From: Brevibacillus ruminantium | Lineage (GTDB): Bacteria > Bacillota > Bacilli > Brevibacillales > Brevibacillaceae | Direction: 5' to 3' | NCBI RefSeq assembly: GCF_023746555.1 | Contig: NZ_CP098755.1 | Span: 5,419,001-5,483,000, forward strand | Length of the DNA: 64,000 nt | Shown here: positions 32,465 through 41,512 of the stretch, in pieces | How the letters are laid out: every line of letters begins with the position of its first letter | How positions within the stretch are numbered: position 1 is the first letter of the stretch | The notes under the pieces: model-generated | Seen by the model: the letters and a program-made list of their open reading frames with translations, nothing else | Told to the model about the DNA's origin: nothing | Database searches by the model: none | Made by a program: the position numbers and the translations under genes

Positions 32465-33298
32465 TTACCAGCTTGCAGCCGGATCGATGCGGTACACTTC
32501 AGACAAGGTTGCGAGCGCGATGGCCAAGTCAGCGGTATGCTCTCCGCTCCGGCCCTTTTCTTGCGGTTTGCCAGGTTCGCCCGGCCATTTCAGCCCGGCT
32601 CCCTCAAAGACTTCTTTTGTTTTGTTCAGCCACTTTTGCTTGAGCAGCTCTTCGCCGGTGATCAGACCGAAGCGAACGATATTTGCCGCATGGGGTCCAA
32701 GCTCATACAGCTCGCCTGCATCCTCCCATACTTTTGTGATCGCGGCCTCCAGCTTTTGCCGAGCCTCTGCTGTGCTGTTCGCAAGCTGCTTCAGCCATAC
32801 CTGCCAATGCATCAGATGGTAGCGGTGCTCGGTCAGCATCTTGCGGCTGACCAGCCCGAGCGGTGCGTACGAGGAATCCCGCAGCGCCTCCAGCCGCACC
32901 AGCTTATGAAGTCCGTACACATAGCTCCGGACGATTGCGTATGCCCAGTCGTAATGCGGATCGTCGTTGTAGTCTCCGGTTCCGTTTTTGCGCTCGACCA
33001 AAATGGCGTTGCGGAACTCGCCTGCTTCACGCAGCTGGGCGAGATCATCGGCTTTGCCCGAGCCCAGTTCTTCCAGCATTTCATAGAACATCACCGCATG
33101 TCCCATCATGTCCTGTGACATGGAGGAAAAGGCAACATCTTCTTCAATATGCGGCGCCAGGCCGAGCCATTCCGATCCCCGGTACGCCAGAATAAAATCA
33201 TCGTCGGCAAGCTGGAACAGGAGATCAGTCAAGGCTTGCGCGTATTCCTGGTTTTGTTTTGCTTGTTCAACTGTTTCTACACGAGTTTGGTCGCCCAT
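32465..33298 (-). CDS. paaC: Phenylacetyl-CoA epoxidase structural subunit PaaC
   Basis: 277 residues, ferritin-like helical protein (LADDDFILAYRGSEWLGLAPHIEEDVAFSS start, DYNDDPHYDWAYAIVRSYVYG). PaaC is the non-catalytic partner of PaaA in the diiron monooxygenase that epoxidises phenylacetyl-CoA. ATG with GGAGGAGG upstream, between paaB and paaD. Confidence 0.95.
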   Translation of the reverse strand: MGDQTRVETVEQAKQNQEYAQALTDLLFQLADDDFILAYRGSEWLGLAPHIEEDVAFSSMSQDMMGHAVMFYEMLEELGSGKADDLAQLREAGEFRNAILVERKNGTGDYNDDPHYDWAYAIVRSYVYGLHKLVRLEALRDSSYAPLGLVSRKMLTEHRYHLMHWQVWLKQLANSTAEARQKLEAAITKVWEDAGELYELGPHAANIVRFGLITGEELLKQKWLNKTKEVFEGAGLKWPGEPGKPQEKGRSGEHTADLAIALATLSEVYRIDPAASW

Positions 33299-33316
33299 GT
33301 GATTGCCTCCTCCTTT

Positions 33317-33664
33317 TCAACTGCCGTTGCTTGCCTGTTTCTGTTTTTCATCGTACTGTTCTTTGTGGTAGCGCCATCTGGCCTGCAAATCGCCATAGCC
33401 TTTTGTCTCCCGATAGCTCTTGTTGTCGAGGCGCTCCAGCAGCGGACGCTCCTCAGGAGCCAGACCGTGAATGTCATCCCGCTTTACGACCCAGAGGTTG
33501 AAGCAGGGCTCGCGGCGCAGGAAGTTGTCCCGCGCCATGGTCAATGCTACCTCGGCGTTCGGCGCAAGCAGGCTGAACTGATGGACAAACGCGCTGCTTA
33601 CGTTTTTCTGGCTGAATACCTCATAGATGAAAAAATTCTCATTTGCATTCGTTTTCGCACTCAT
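33317..33664 (-). CDS. paaB: Phenylacetyl-CoA epoxidase subunit PaaB
   Basis: 115 residues from ATG at 33662-33664 (GGTAGGTG six bases upstream); a GTG at 33673 directly after the paaA stop would add three residues. Motifs FFIYEVFSQKN, HQFSLLAPNAEVAL, ARDNFLRREPCFNLWVV and the C-terminal basic region are those of PaaB, a small subunit that bridges PaaA/PaaC complexes. Stop-start region overlaps with paaA in a coupled way. Confidence 0.94.
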   Translation of the reverse strand: MSAKTNANENFFIYEVFSQKNVSSAFVHQFSLLAPNAEVALTMARDNFLRREPCFNLWVVKRDDIHGLAPEERPLLERLDNKSYRETKGYGDLQARWRYHKEQYDEKQKQASNGS

Positions 33665-33673
33665 TTCATTCAC

Positions 33674-34642
33674 CTACCCTGCCTGGCGGCCGAACGACAA
33701 GATTGCGTCCCGCACCCATTTGGATTCTTCGTAAGACATGGACCGCAGATTCAGGCGATGGGCCGAGCGCGGACCGTTGCCTTTGACGATCTGCTTGAAT
33801 TCCTCCCAATCCGGCTGCTGATAGACCCATTCATCTTTCGCCTCATCATAATGGATGGTTTCATCCGGGAGAGTAAACCCGAGGTGGAAAATCCGCGGGA
33901 CGTATTTTTTCAGGAATGCCTGGCGCAGCTCTTCATTGGTCTGTGTGCGAATCTTGTAGCGCATGTTCTGTTCCTGGTTGCTGGTAATTTTGCCGTTGTC
34001 CGGCGGTCCGAAGAACATCAACAGAGAAGGCCACCAGCGCGTGATCGCTTCCTGAAGCATTTGACGCTGTTCCACTGTCCCCTCTGCCAGCTCCAGCACA
34101 ATGCTTTCCCCATGCTGTGCATGGAACTTCTCTTCCGCGCAGATACGGTGCAGGGCACGTGCATACGGCGCGTAAGAGGAATCGAGCGACATTGTTTGGG
34201 TAATAATCGCGGCCCCGTCAACCAGCCAGCCGATGACTCCGGCATCTGCCCAGGTTGGCGCTTCCATATGGAAGACGTTGTGAAATTTCAGCCGTCCGGC
34301 AAACAGATCCTGCATCAAATCCTCACGCGTCTTGCCGAGAGGAGCCATCAAGTCTTCCGCTACCCGCAGGAGAAGCTGTCCGTGCCCCATCTCATCCTGC
34401 ACCTTGGCCATGATCGCCAGCTTGCGGCGCAGCGTTGGCGCTTTCGGTACCCATTCCTTCTCCGGCAGCGCGCCCATGATTTCACTGATGCCGTGCATCG
34501 AGATCAGCTTGATCAACTGGTTGCGGTAATCATCCGGCATCCAGTCATCCGCCTCAATCTTCTCTCCGGCATCGATTCGCGCTAAAAACGCTTCCAATTT
34601 TTCTTCTTCGGTCAGATTCGAACGATCCATCTGTACTTGCAT
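33674..34642 (-). CDS. paaA: Phenylacetyl-CoA epoxidase catalytic subunit PaaA
   Basis: 322 residues. Carboxylate-bridged diiron protein: DEMGHGQLLLRVAEDL and a second Glu/His pair around EEKFHAQHGESIV supply the iron ligands; the NLTEEEKLEAF start and LRSMSYEESKWVRDAI end match PaaA. With PaaB, C and a reductase it forms the ring 1,2-epoxide of phenylacetyl-CoA with O2. First gene of the paaABCD-aldehyde dehydrogenase operon; AGGAGG nine bases before the ATG and a PaaX-type box over the promoter. Confidence 0.96.
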   Translation of the reverse strand: MQVQMDRSNLTEEEKLEAFLARIDAGEKIEADDWMPDDYRNQLIKLISMHGISEIMGALPEKEWVPKAPTLRRKLAIMAKVQDEMGHGQLLLRVAEDLMAPLGKTREDLMQDLFAGRLKFHNVFHMEAPTWADAGVIGWLVDGAAIITQTMSLDSSYAPYARALHRICAEEKFHAQHGESIVLELAEGTVEQRQMLQEAITRWWPSLLMFFGPPDNGKITSNQEQNMRYKIRTQTNEELRQAFLKKYVPRIFHLGFTLPDETIHYDEAKDEWVYQQPDWEEFKQIVKGNGPRSAHRLNLRSMSYEESKWVRDAILSFGRQAG

Positions 34643-34690
34643 GGAGAAAGCCCTCCTTTTTATGCCGATTTCATTATGATTTTTTTATAG

Positions 34691-34737
34691 TACGTTTTTA
34701 TAACGTTATAATAACATATCGTCATACGTTTTCGCAA
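34691..34737 (-). promoter_or_regulatory. paaA promoter overlapped by a PaaX-type operator
   Basis: Minus-strand -35 TTGCGA (34737-34732) and -10 TATTAT (34713-34708) with 18-bp spacing. The box TACGTTTTTATAACGTTAT (plus strand 34691-34709) covers the -10 and start region; a 28-base imperfect palindrome (34691-34718) matches in 12 of 14 pairs. Same box at paaX and the EthD-led operon. Confidence 0.7.
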
Positions 34738-34767
34738 TAGGCGCAACATTCATACATGTATTTGGAA

Positions 34768-35595
34768 TTATTCTTCCCGGCTTGCTGCCGCGGCCGCCTG
34801 CTTCAGCTGGTCAGCCATCGTGCGCAAGCGCTGCATGACGGCAGACAGCTCCTGTATCCGCGTGGATTGGTGAATACTGTGGTTCAGTGTCTTTTCCATT
34901 TCTTTTGAAACCAGATTGACCAATTCGTTCATCTCATCGAGTATGCCAAAAATGCTTTTGGCAGACTGCGCCGTCGTCTGTGATAAATGCCGGATCTCTT
35001 CTGCTACAACCGAAAAGCCCCGTCCCGCTGCACCCGCCCTCGCTGCCTCCAGCACTGCGTTTAACCCAAGCACATTGGAACGAGTGGAAATCGTGCGGAT
35101 CAGATCGTTGATTTGCGAGGTTTCCACGATTTTGTTCTCCATCTGGACCGCCGCATCGCTGAGCGTATGACTGGCCTGTGCCAGATCGTCCGCTTCCCTG
35201 GCCAGACTTTCCGTATGAAGGGCAATCTCCTCCAGGGCATTTGTCAGATTCTCTGCCAGCTCGCGCAATCGATCCTCCTGATCCGTCGTCACACCGGTGG
35301 CCAGGCAGCCGACTACCTGACCGTTCTCGATGATGGGGTAACCTACAGCTACATAGGGGATACCGTAAATCTCTTTGCTGATTTTGCGCACGACTCGCCG
35401 CTGCTCTGCTATGGCCGTTGCATTGATGCTGCCCGGGCGAAGCGGGTCTCCCACCTTGATCCCCAGATTGAGTCCCGGGGCCGGATAATACGCCAAAAAC
35501 TTTTCCCTGTCCGTCACGCCGACCATGCAGTCAAACAAAAACGCCTTCTGCAGAATCGGAGCTACGGTAAGAACACTGCTCAGCAATTGAGACAT
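34768..35595 (-). CDS. Soluble methyl-accepting chemotaxis-like protein (YfmS type)
   Basis: 275 residues, no membrane helix. N-terminal sensor region of about 120 residues ([44 protein letters not shown]) then a short chemoreceptor signalling hairpin with the conserved tip [20 protein letters not shown] and [11 protein letters not shown]. It resembles the cytosolic YfmS receptor of B. subtilis. GAGGAGG before the ATG. Placed between livJ and paaA inside the phenylacetate locus, so it may link intracellular aromatic or CoA status to swimming; ligand unknown. Confidence 0.85.
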   Translation of the reverse strand: MSQLLSSVLTVAPILQKAFLFDCMVGVTDREKFLAYYPAPGLNLGIKVGDPLRPGSINATAIAEQRRVVRKISKEIYGIPYVAVGYPIIENGQVVGCLATGVTTDQEDRLRELAENLTNALEEIALHTESLAREADDLAQASHTLSDAAVQMENKIVETSQINDLIRTISTRSNVLGLNAVLEAARAGAAGRGFSVVAEEIRHLSQTTAQSAKSIFGILDEMNELVNLVSKEMEKTLNHSIHQSTRIQELSAVMQRLRTMADQLKQAAAAASREE

Positions 35596-35627
35596 GCTCG
35601 TAACCTCCTCAACATCTGGTGACGAAA

Positions 35628-35673
35628 ACGGCTATTCCCTCCGCATCCATCCTTTCGCGGAAAGAACAGCCGT
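35628..35673 (-). terminator. Hairpin between livJ-like and chemoreceptor genes
   Basis: Minus strand ACGGCT-TTC-TCCGC pairs with GCGGA-GAA-AGCCGT with small mismatches, then TTTTCG. A weak terminator or processing site that could lower expression of the receptor relative to livJ. Confidence 0.45.
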
Positions 35674-35708
35674 ATGACCGTATCGGTTGCAGTCTTTAAC
35701 GTTGCCGA

Positions 35709-36941
35709 TTATTTGATAATCTGGTATTGGCCATCCTTCACCTCGACCATGATCATGCTGTCCTCGGTAAGACCGTTGTGATCCTCAGCAGAGAAGGAAA
35801 ACTCCCCGGTAACCCCTACGTATTTTACCTTTTCCAGCACTTCGCCCAGCTTGGATGCATCGCCGCCTGCCTGCTTCAGCCCTTCTACCAACAGGTTGAG
35901 TCCGTCGTAGCCATATCCGGCAAAGCCGTCCGGCTCGGCATTGTACGCCGCTTGATAGCCATCTGCAAACTTTTTGATAATCGTGGCTTGCGGGTCGCTG
36001 CCATCCACCTGGTCCGGCACCAGCAGTTTTCCTGCTACCATCAGAACGCCTTCTGCCGAATCGCCAGCCAGCTCCAGGAACTTGCTGTTGGCAGAACCGT
36101 GGCTGCTAATGATCGGTATCGTCAGGTTCAACTGTTTCACTTCCTTTACAATCGTCGCCGGACCCGGGTTGGTTCCCGCTACGATCAGCGCTTGCGCATC
36201 CGTTCCCTTGATTTTGGTCAACTGGGAGCTCATGGAAGGATCTTTGGTTCCGTATTTCTCTTCCGCTACGATGGTGATGCCATATTCAGGCGCATATTTT
36301 TGCAGCTGCGCCGTCCAGCCGCTGCCGTACGGGTTGCTGTCGTTCAGCGTGGCGATTTTTGTGATCCCTTTTTCTTGCAAATATTTAAAGATGCGCTTGG
36401 TCCCGTGAACGTCGGTATGCGGAGTCTTGAAGATGCCTGCGCGTACGGGATTGGTGATTTGATCCGCCGCAGCCATGGAGATCATCGGCAGTTTTTCGGC
36501 GGCTGCAAATTCAGCCATGCCCAGGGAAGGACCGCTGCCGGAGGAACCCAGCACCGCTACTACCTTTTCTTTGGAAACCAGCTTTTTGATCGCTTTTACC
36601 GCTTCCGTGTTGTCAGATTTATCGTCCTCAAAGACGACCTCCAGCGGATGCCCATCCACTCCGCCTGCCGCATTCAGCTCTTTTACCAGCATTTCAACCG
36701 CCTGCTTTTCCGGTACGCCAAGCGGGCTGTTCGGACCAGTCAGAGAAAAAATAGCTCCCACTTTGATCGGGTCCTTGCTGGCTTCTCCCGCTGCTGCGGT
36801 TTGCCCGGCCCCAGCCCCTGTCCCTGTGCCTGCTGCTCCTGTTTCTGCGGCCGGCTTTGCTCCCCCGCCACAGGCACTGAGCAGGACGAGAGATGCGACT
36901 GCCAGTGGAAACAGCCATTTGGTCATCTTTCTTTTTTGCAT
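35709..36941 (-). CDS. livJ: Branched-chain-amino-acid-type ABC binding lipoprotein (LivJ family)
   Basis: 410 residues. Lipobox LSAC near residue 24, a Gly/Ala/Thr-rich linker, then a type-I periplasmic binding fold (KVGAIFSLTGPNSPLG, GSSGSGPSLGMAEFA, GYGYDGLNLLVEGLK). LivJ proteins bind branched-chain amino acids, amides or aromatic acids outside the cell. It follows livF by 37 bases. Position within the paa locus suggests phenylacetate or a related aromatic as ligand; this is inference. Confidence 0.9.
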   Translation of the reverse strand: MQKRKMTKWLFPLAVASLVLLSACGGGAKPAAETGAAGTGTGAGAGQTAAAGEASKDPIKVGAIFSLTGPNSPLGVPEKQAVEMLVKELNAAGGVDGHPLEVVFEDDKSDNTEAVKAIKKLVSKEKVVAVLGSSGSGPSLGMAEFAAAEKLPMISMAAADQITNPVRAGIFKTPHTDVHGTKRIFKYLQEKGITKIATLNDSNPYGSGWTAQLQKYAPEYGITIVAEEKYGTKDPSMSSQLTKIKGTDAQALIVAGTNPGPATIVKEVKQLNLTIPIISSHGSANSKFLELAGDSAEGVLMVAGKLLVPDQVDGSDPQATIIKKFADGYQAAYNAEPDGFAGYGYDGLNLLVEGLKQAGGDASKLGEVLEKVKYVGVTGEFSFSAEDHNGLTEDSMIMVEVKDGQYQIIK

Positions 36942-36978
36942 GGTTACTCCCCCTTGATTGTTGGCTTTCTTTTATGGG

Positions 36979-37722
36979 TCAAACCGCTTCATGGGCATGG
37001 CCCAAATAGGCGGATTGCACACGTGGATCGTTTTTGATCTGTTCAGCCGTCCCTTCCAGCATCACAGTCCCGGTCGAGAGGACATACGCCCGGTCGGAGA
37101 CAGCCAGTGCGGCGCGGGCGTTCTGCTCTACGAGGAGAACCGTCGTCCCCCACTGATCGCGGATCTCCTGCACGATTTGCAGGATTTCTTTGGCAATCAG
37201 CGGCGCCAGTCCCAGCGAAGGCTCATCCAAAAGCAGGAGCTGCGGCCGTGAGAGAAGCGCCCGCCCGATCGCGAGCATCTGCTGCTGTCCGCCCGAGAGC
37301 GTCCCGCCAAGCTGCCATTTGCGCTCCGCCAAAATCGGAAAACGTTGGTACACGGTATCCATTTCCTTGAGAATCTCTTTTTTGCTGGTTTTGGGCATCC
37401 GGTGCGATGCACCCAGCCAGAGATTGTCCTCTACGGTCAACGTGGAAAAAATCTGCCGGCGCTCCGGTACATGTGCCATGCCTCGGCCTACGACCAGCTC
37501 GGCGGGGATTCGCGTGATCTCCTCACCGCGAAACCGAACCTTTCCCTCTTTTGCGCTATGCAGACCGCAGATACAGTTCAACAGCGTGGTTTTGCCAGCA
37601 CCATTCGACCCGAGCAGGGAGACGATTTCTCCCTCGTTTACCTGCAGATCGATGCCGTGCAGCACTTCCACAGGCCCGTAGCGTGCGATCATATTTTCCA
37701 CCTGTAAAATGGCTTTCTCCAT
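36979..37722 (-). CDS. livF: ABC ATPase LivF type
   Basis: 247 residues. Walker A GSNGAGKTT, signature LSGGQQQMLAIGRAL, Walker B LLLLDEPSLGLAPL. Second ATPase of the HAAT importer encoded with livG, livM, livH and livJ. Confidence 0.93.
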   Translation of the reverse strand: MEKAILQVENMIARYGPVEVLHGIDLQVNEGEIVSLLGSNGAGKTTLLNCICGLHSAKEGKVRFRGEEITRIPAELVVGRGMAHVPERRQIFSTLTVEDNLWLGASHRMPKTSKKEILKEMDTVYQRFPILAERKWQLGGTLSGGQQQMLAIGRALLSRPQLLLLDEPSLGLAPLIAKEILQIVQEIRDQWGTTVLLVEQNARAALAVSDRAYVLSTGTVMLEGTAEQIKNDPRVQSAYLGHAHEAV

Positions 37723-37740
37723 CTCGTCACCCCCACTCTC

Positions 37741-38508
37741 TCACTCTTCGTCTCCACCCAGGTACGCCGCGATGACACGGGGATTTTCCTGGATTTCACG
37801 AGGTGTGCCCTCCGCGATTTTGGTTCCCTGATCCAGCACCACGATGCGGTCTGCAATGGTCATGATCATGTCCATGTCATGCTCCACCAGCAGAATCGCC
37901 GTTCCCTTTTTGCGGATGTCCTGAAACATCTGACTCATCTCTGCCGTCTCTGTGTGGTTCAAGCCAGCCGCAGGCTCGTCTAAAAGCAGCAGCCGCGGAT
38001 CGGCCACCATCGCCCGGGCGATCTCCATCAGTCTCAGCTTTCCGTACGGCAGGCTGCCGGCCAACGAGGACAATTCCTCCGCCAGCCCCACACGCTCCAG
38101 CCAATCCTGTGCCCGCTCCACCATCTTCCGCTCTTCGTTGCGGGCGCTGCCCAGATTCATCCCGCAGGCAAACAGGCTGGACCGGGTCTTTGTATGCATC
38201 CCGACCATGACGTTTTCCAGCACAGTCATATCATCGAAGGTTTGCAGGTTTTGAAAGGTTCGCGTAATGCCCAATCCGGCGTATTCAAAGCCCTGAACCC
38301 GCGTCATCGGCCGGGTGTCGAAGCGGATCTCCCCACCGGATGGAGGAATTACTCCCGACACCATGTTGAGCACCGTGCTTTTGCCCGCTCCGTTTGGGCC
38401 GATCAGCGCAACGATCTCTCCCTGCTGCACCTGAAAATCTACCTGGTTGACGGCCCGGACGCCGCCAAAATCGCGTGAAAGGTCTTGTACCTCCAACAGA
38501 GCTGTCAT
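37741..38508 (-). CDS. livG: ABC ATPase LivG type
   Basis: 255 residues. Walker A GPNGAGKST, signature LPYGKLRLMEIARAM (the usual LSxGQ is replaced, as in LivG), Walker B LLLLDEPAAGLN, and the LivG-specific FQNLQTFDDMTVLENVMVG. Its start overlaps the livM stop by four bases. Confidence 0.93.
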   Translation of the reverse strand: MTALLEVQDLSRDFGGVRAVNQVDFQVQQGEIVALIGPNGAGKSTVLNMVSGVIPPSGGEIRFDTRPMTRVQGFEYAGLGITRTFQNLQTFDDMTVLENVMVGMHTKTRSSLFACGMNLGSARNEERKMVERAQDWLERVGLAEELSSLAGSLPYGKLRLMEIARAMVADPRLLLLDEPAAGLNHTETAEMSQMFQDIRKKGTAILLVEHDMDMIMTIADRIVVLDQGTKIAEGTPREIQENPRVIAAYLGGDEE

Positions 38509-39530
38509 GTCGCCGCCTTCCTTTCCACCACTTGCTCCGACTGTTGCTGCGCTTGCTTCGCCTTTGCCTTTTTCATCTGCATCTTTTCATAGGCTGAGCG
38601 TAAACGCGGTACGATTCCCTCCGGCATGAACATGATGATCAGCACCAGAATGGCGCCAAACACGATCGTATCGAAGTCGCCCTGCAGGCCGGGAATCACT
38701 TCACTCAGCATCGCCAGTCCTTCGCTGATAGAATTGATCAGCACTGTACCGACCAACGCTCCCCAGATGCTCGTCATCCCGCCGATGACCACCATCGTCA
38801 GGAACTTGATCGATTCATGCAAGCCAAACGGCTGCGGGTCGAGGATTCCCATGTAATGGGCGTACAAGCCGCCGGAGATGCCGGCAAACATGCCGCTGAT
38901 CACAAAAGCGTTCAGCTTGAATTTGCGTACATCAATCCCCATCGAGGTCGCCGCGATCTCGCTTTTGTGGATCGCCCGAAACGCTCGGCCCACCCGTGAA
39001 TGCAGCAGATTGAGCGAGAAGAGCAGCACACAGGTGACGACTCCCCAGATCAAGTAATACGTGGACAGCTCACTGTCTCCAAAGAAGGGAACCGAGGGGA
39101 TGCTGATCAGGCCGTTCGCTCCACCAGTCACCGGCTCCCATTCGGTGATGCCAATCTGCACGATGTAACCAAAGGCCAGCGTCGCCATCGCCAGATAGTA
39201 GCCCTGCAAGCCCGCGATGGCCCGGCCCAGGATAAAGGCGAACAGCGCCGGCAAAAGCCCTGATGCGATCAGTCCGATGAAAGGGGAGAAGCCGTACTTC
39301 GTCGTCAGTACCGCAGAGGTATAGGCGCCAATTCCCCAGAATCCGGCCTGCCCCAGCGAGATTTGACCCGCCAGCCCCATCACCAGACAAAGCCCGACTG
39401 TCACAATCGCATGAAGACCAATGATAATGCCGACCGAACGGTAATACTCATCCGGCATGATAAAGGGAAAGATTACGACCAGCAGCAGATAGATGCCCAG
39501 GCTTTTTCCCCATTTGTTGATCATCTGCAT
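38505..39530 (-). CDS. livM: ABC permease LivM type
   Basis: 341 residues, nine to ten helices, with LGQAGFWGIGAYTSAVLTTKYG and the LivM loop RVGRAFRAIHKSEIAATSMGID. Pairs with LivH. Basic tail MKKAKAKQ. Overlaps livG by four bases and follows livH by two. Confidence 0.92.
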   Translation of the reverse strand: MQMINKWGKSLGIYLLLVVIFPFIMPDEYYRSVGIIIGLHAIVTVGLCLVMGLAGQISLGQAGFWGIGAYTSAVLTTKYGFSPFIGLIASGLLPALFAFILGRAIAGLQGYYLAMATLAFGYIVQIGITEWEPVTGGANGLISIPSVPFFGDSELSTYYLIWGVVTCVLLFSLNLLHSRVGRAFRAIHKSEIAATSMGIDVRKFKLNAFVISGMFAGISGGLYAHYMGILDPQPFGLHESIKFLTMVVIGGMTSIWGALVGTVLINSISEGLAMLSEVIPGLQGDFDTIVFGAILVLIIMFMPEGIVPRLRSAYEKMQMKKAKAKQAQQQSEQVVERKAAT

Positions 39531-39532
39531 GA

Positions 39533-40411
39533 TTACAATCCTCCCTTGCCTACACTGCGTTCACCAAAGAGGCCAGACGGCTTGATCAGCAGCATGCCGA
39601 TCAGCACGAGAAACGCGATGGCATCCTTCATACCGGAGCTGATGTAGCCAGCTCCCAGCGATTCCACGATGCCCAGCAGAAATGCCGCGACTGCGGCTCC
39701 CAGCGGATTTCCGAGTCCGCCCAGGATTGCGGCGGAGAAGCCCTTGATCCCAAGCAGTACGCCGATGTCGTACGAAGTCACACTCAACGGGGCAATCACG
39801 ATACCGGCGATCGCTCCGGTAGCACCGCTGATCCCGAAGGCCAGCATGCTCATCTTGGCCGGGCTGATCCCCATCAGACGCGCGGCCATCGGATTGATCG
39901 AACAGGCGTTGATCTTTTTGCCCAAAATCGTTTTCTCCATCAAAAACCACAGCAAGAACAGAATGATGAGAACGGATAGCAGAATCCAGATGCTTTGCTG
40001 GGCCACATTGACGCCGGCGATGGAGATGGGCTGGTTGCTGGTAATCGGAGCGAGCGCAAACGCATCCTTGCCCCAGATGAAGCTGGCGATCCCGCGAATC
40101 AGTGTGGAGACACCAATTGTCAAAATAATCAAACTAATTGGATTGCTATTTCGCACATACGCAATGACGTATTTCTGCATCAGAACCCCGACCAGCGTCA
40201 CCGCAATCACGGCCAACAGTACGGCTGCCCCATAAGGGAGATTCATGCCAATCAACGCGACTGTGATCATGCCGCCGAGCATTAAAAACTCGCCCTGCGC
40301 CAGGTTAATCACCTTGCTGACGCTGTAGATCGTGATGAAGCCGACTGCAACGATCGCGTAGATTCCGCCGCTGACGAGGCCGTTTGCAACATACTGAAGC
40401 AATTCTGTCAT
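39533..40411 (-). CDS. livH: ABC permease LivH type
   Basis: 292 residues from ATG at 40409-40411 (AAGGGGGT about 11 bases upstream; the frame extends to 40471 without a better start). Typical LivH start LLQYVANGLVSGGIYAIVAVG and INLAQGEFLMLGG. First gene of livHMGF-livJ, 125 bases downstream of paaX. A cre-like sequence TGTAAGCGTTTTAT (12 of 14) lies upstream at about 40455-40468. Confidence 0.9.
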   Translation of the reverse strand: MTELLQYVANGLVSGGIYAIVAVGFITIYSVSKVINLAQGEFLMLGGMITVALIGMNLPYGAAVLLAVIAVTLVGVLMQKYVIAYVRNSNPISLIILTIGVSTLIRGIASFIWGKDAFALAPITSNQPISIAGVNVAQQSIWILLSVLIILFLLWFLMEKTILGKKINACSINPMAARLMGISPAKMSMLAFGISGATGAIAGIVIAPLSVTSYDIGVLLGIKGFSAAILGGLGNPLGAAVAAFLLGIVESLGAGYISSGMKDAIAFLVLIGMLLIKPSGLFGERSVGKGGL

Positions 40412-40536
40412 ATCTGTGTTGTACCCCCTTTTTCGCGCCTTATATTCCCATATAAAACGCTTACATTTCAATTAATGGTAAATAAATGACGGGAGTGGCC
40501 CTAGCAAGACTAGGGCTTTTCCCTGCCTGGCCTCCA

Positions 40537-41364
40537 CTATTTTTGCGGCGCTGCCTCGTACACAGTCTCGAAGAACCGGACTGCTCCCGGATTCAACATC
40601 GTGTAATAATCTTTGAACAACTGATCGGCTTCCTTGCCGAGCCAGACCTGCGGCAACAGCTCCTGCGGCAGATCGGGGTCGATGAACAGGAATTTGCGGT
40701 ATTCGTGAACCAGTTTGGTTTTTTCCACAAAGCAGTGGCTGTCGGCAACTTCCTTGTTTTGACGGATGCTTTCTGCCAGCTCCTCATACTGTGGACGATA
40801 GGCATCGATAAATGCCTTGTATTTCTCATTGATATCCGCAATATCCCAGCATTTCTGCACCAATTGCTTGGGGTCGCTCCAGCCCAGATGCTCGGCCGTA
40901 AAAATCTCCACATGCTCTGTAATTTCATAGGACTCTGTCAATTCCTTGACGCGGCTTGCGAGATTGTTGGGGCTGATCCACGTGCTGGTCGTCAGCATGC
41001 CGAAGCCCATCCAGCCGAGGTCTTTTCGCAGTTGGTCGCGCAGTGCCCGGCGCTCCTCGGGAATATTGTAGCTGGCGATGCACCACTTCCCGTCCCAGAT
41101 ATCGGTCTCCACCTTGTAGATACGTGCGGCGGCCTCGTCCATGCGTTTCTTGCCGCGACCTGACAGAGAATAGTAGCTCCGGTTTCCTACCTTGCGCGAG
41201 TCCAACCAGCCTTGCCGAAGCATCCGGGAGATCGCTGCTCGAACGGCTGGCTCCGACAACCCGAACTCTCCCATCAATTTGGTCAAACTGCCGATCCAGA
41301 TTTCACTGCCGTAATGGCGAACATATTCACCGTAAATTGTAAAAAGCATGGATTGTGGCTTCAC
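40537..41364 (-). CDS. paaX: Phenylacetate-responsive repressor PaaX
   Basis: 275 residues. N-terminal winged helix (MLFTIYGEYVRHYG, LTKLMGEFGLSEPAVRAAISRMLRQGWLDS split motif, RSYYSLSGRGKKRMDEA) and the PaaX C-terminal domain (WDGKWCIASYNIPEERRALRDQLRKDLGWMGFG). PaaX represses paa operons and is released by phenylacetyl-CoA. Start GTG at 41362-41364 with TGGAGGTAG upstream. A strong sigma-A promoter overlapped by the shared palindromic box lies 100-150 bases upstream, so it is probably autoregulated. Confidence 0.94.
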   Translation of the reverse strand: MKPQSMLFTIYGEYVRHYGSEIWIGSLTKLMGEFGLSEPAVRAAISRMLRQGWLDSRKVGNRSYYSLSGRGKKRMDEAAARIYKVETDIWDGKWCIASYNIPEERRALRDQLRKDLGWMGFGMLTTSTWISPNNLASRVKELTESYEITEHVEIFTAEHLGWSDPKQLVQKCWDIADINEKYKAFIDAYRPQYEELAESIRQNKEVADSHCFVEKTKLVHEYRKFLFIDPDLPQELLPQVWLGKEADQLFKDYYTMLNPGAVRFFETVYEAAPQK

Positions 41365-41466
41365 GTTTTTCTACCTCCAGATCGATTCATCCCATTGCTG
41401 TGAAATTGTACCATATTCTCTGCAAGCACGTGAATCGACCTGGTGAATATGTCGGAAAATCGATAT

Positions 41467-41512
41467 TACGTTTTAATAACGTTATTATATTAAAACGTTT
41501 CGCAAGAGTCAA
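41467..41512 (-). promoter_or_regulatory. paaX promoter with PaaX-type operator
   Basis: Minus strand TTGACT (41512-41507), 17 bases, TATAAT (41489-41484): near-consensus sigma-A. Perfect 11-bp arms ACGTTTTAATA (41468-41478) and TATTAAAACGT (41488-41498) flank the -10. The box TACGTTTTAATAACGTTAT at 41467-41485 matches the paaA box in 18 of 19 bases. Confidence 0.78.

Noticed and set aside
40455..40468. cre-like sequence upstream of livH (TGTAAGCGTTTTAT)
   Set aside because: Two fixed positions mismatch, so it is noted in the livH entry but not called a site.
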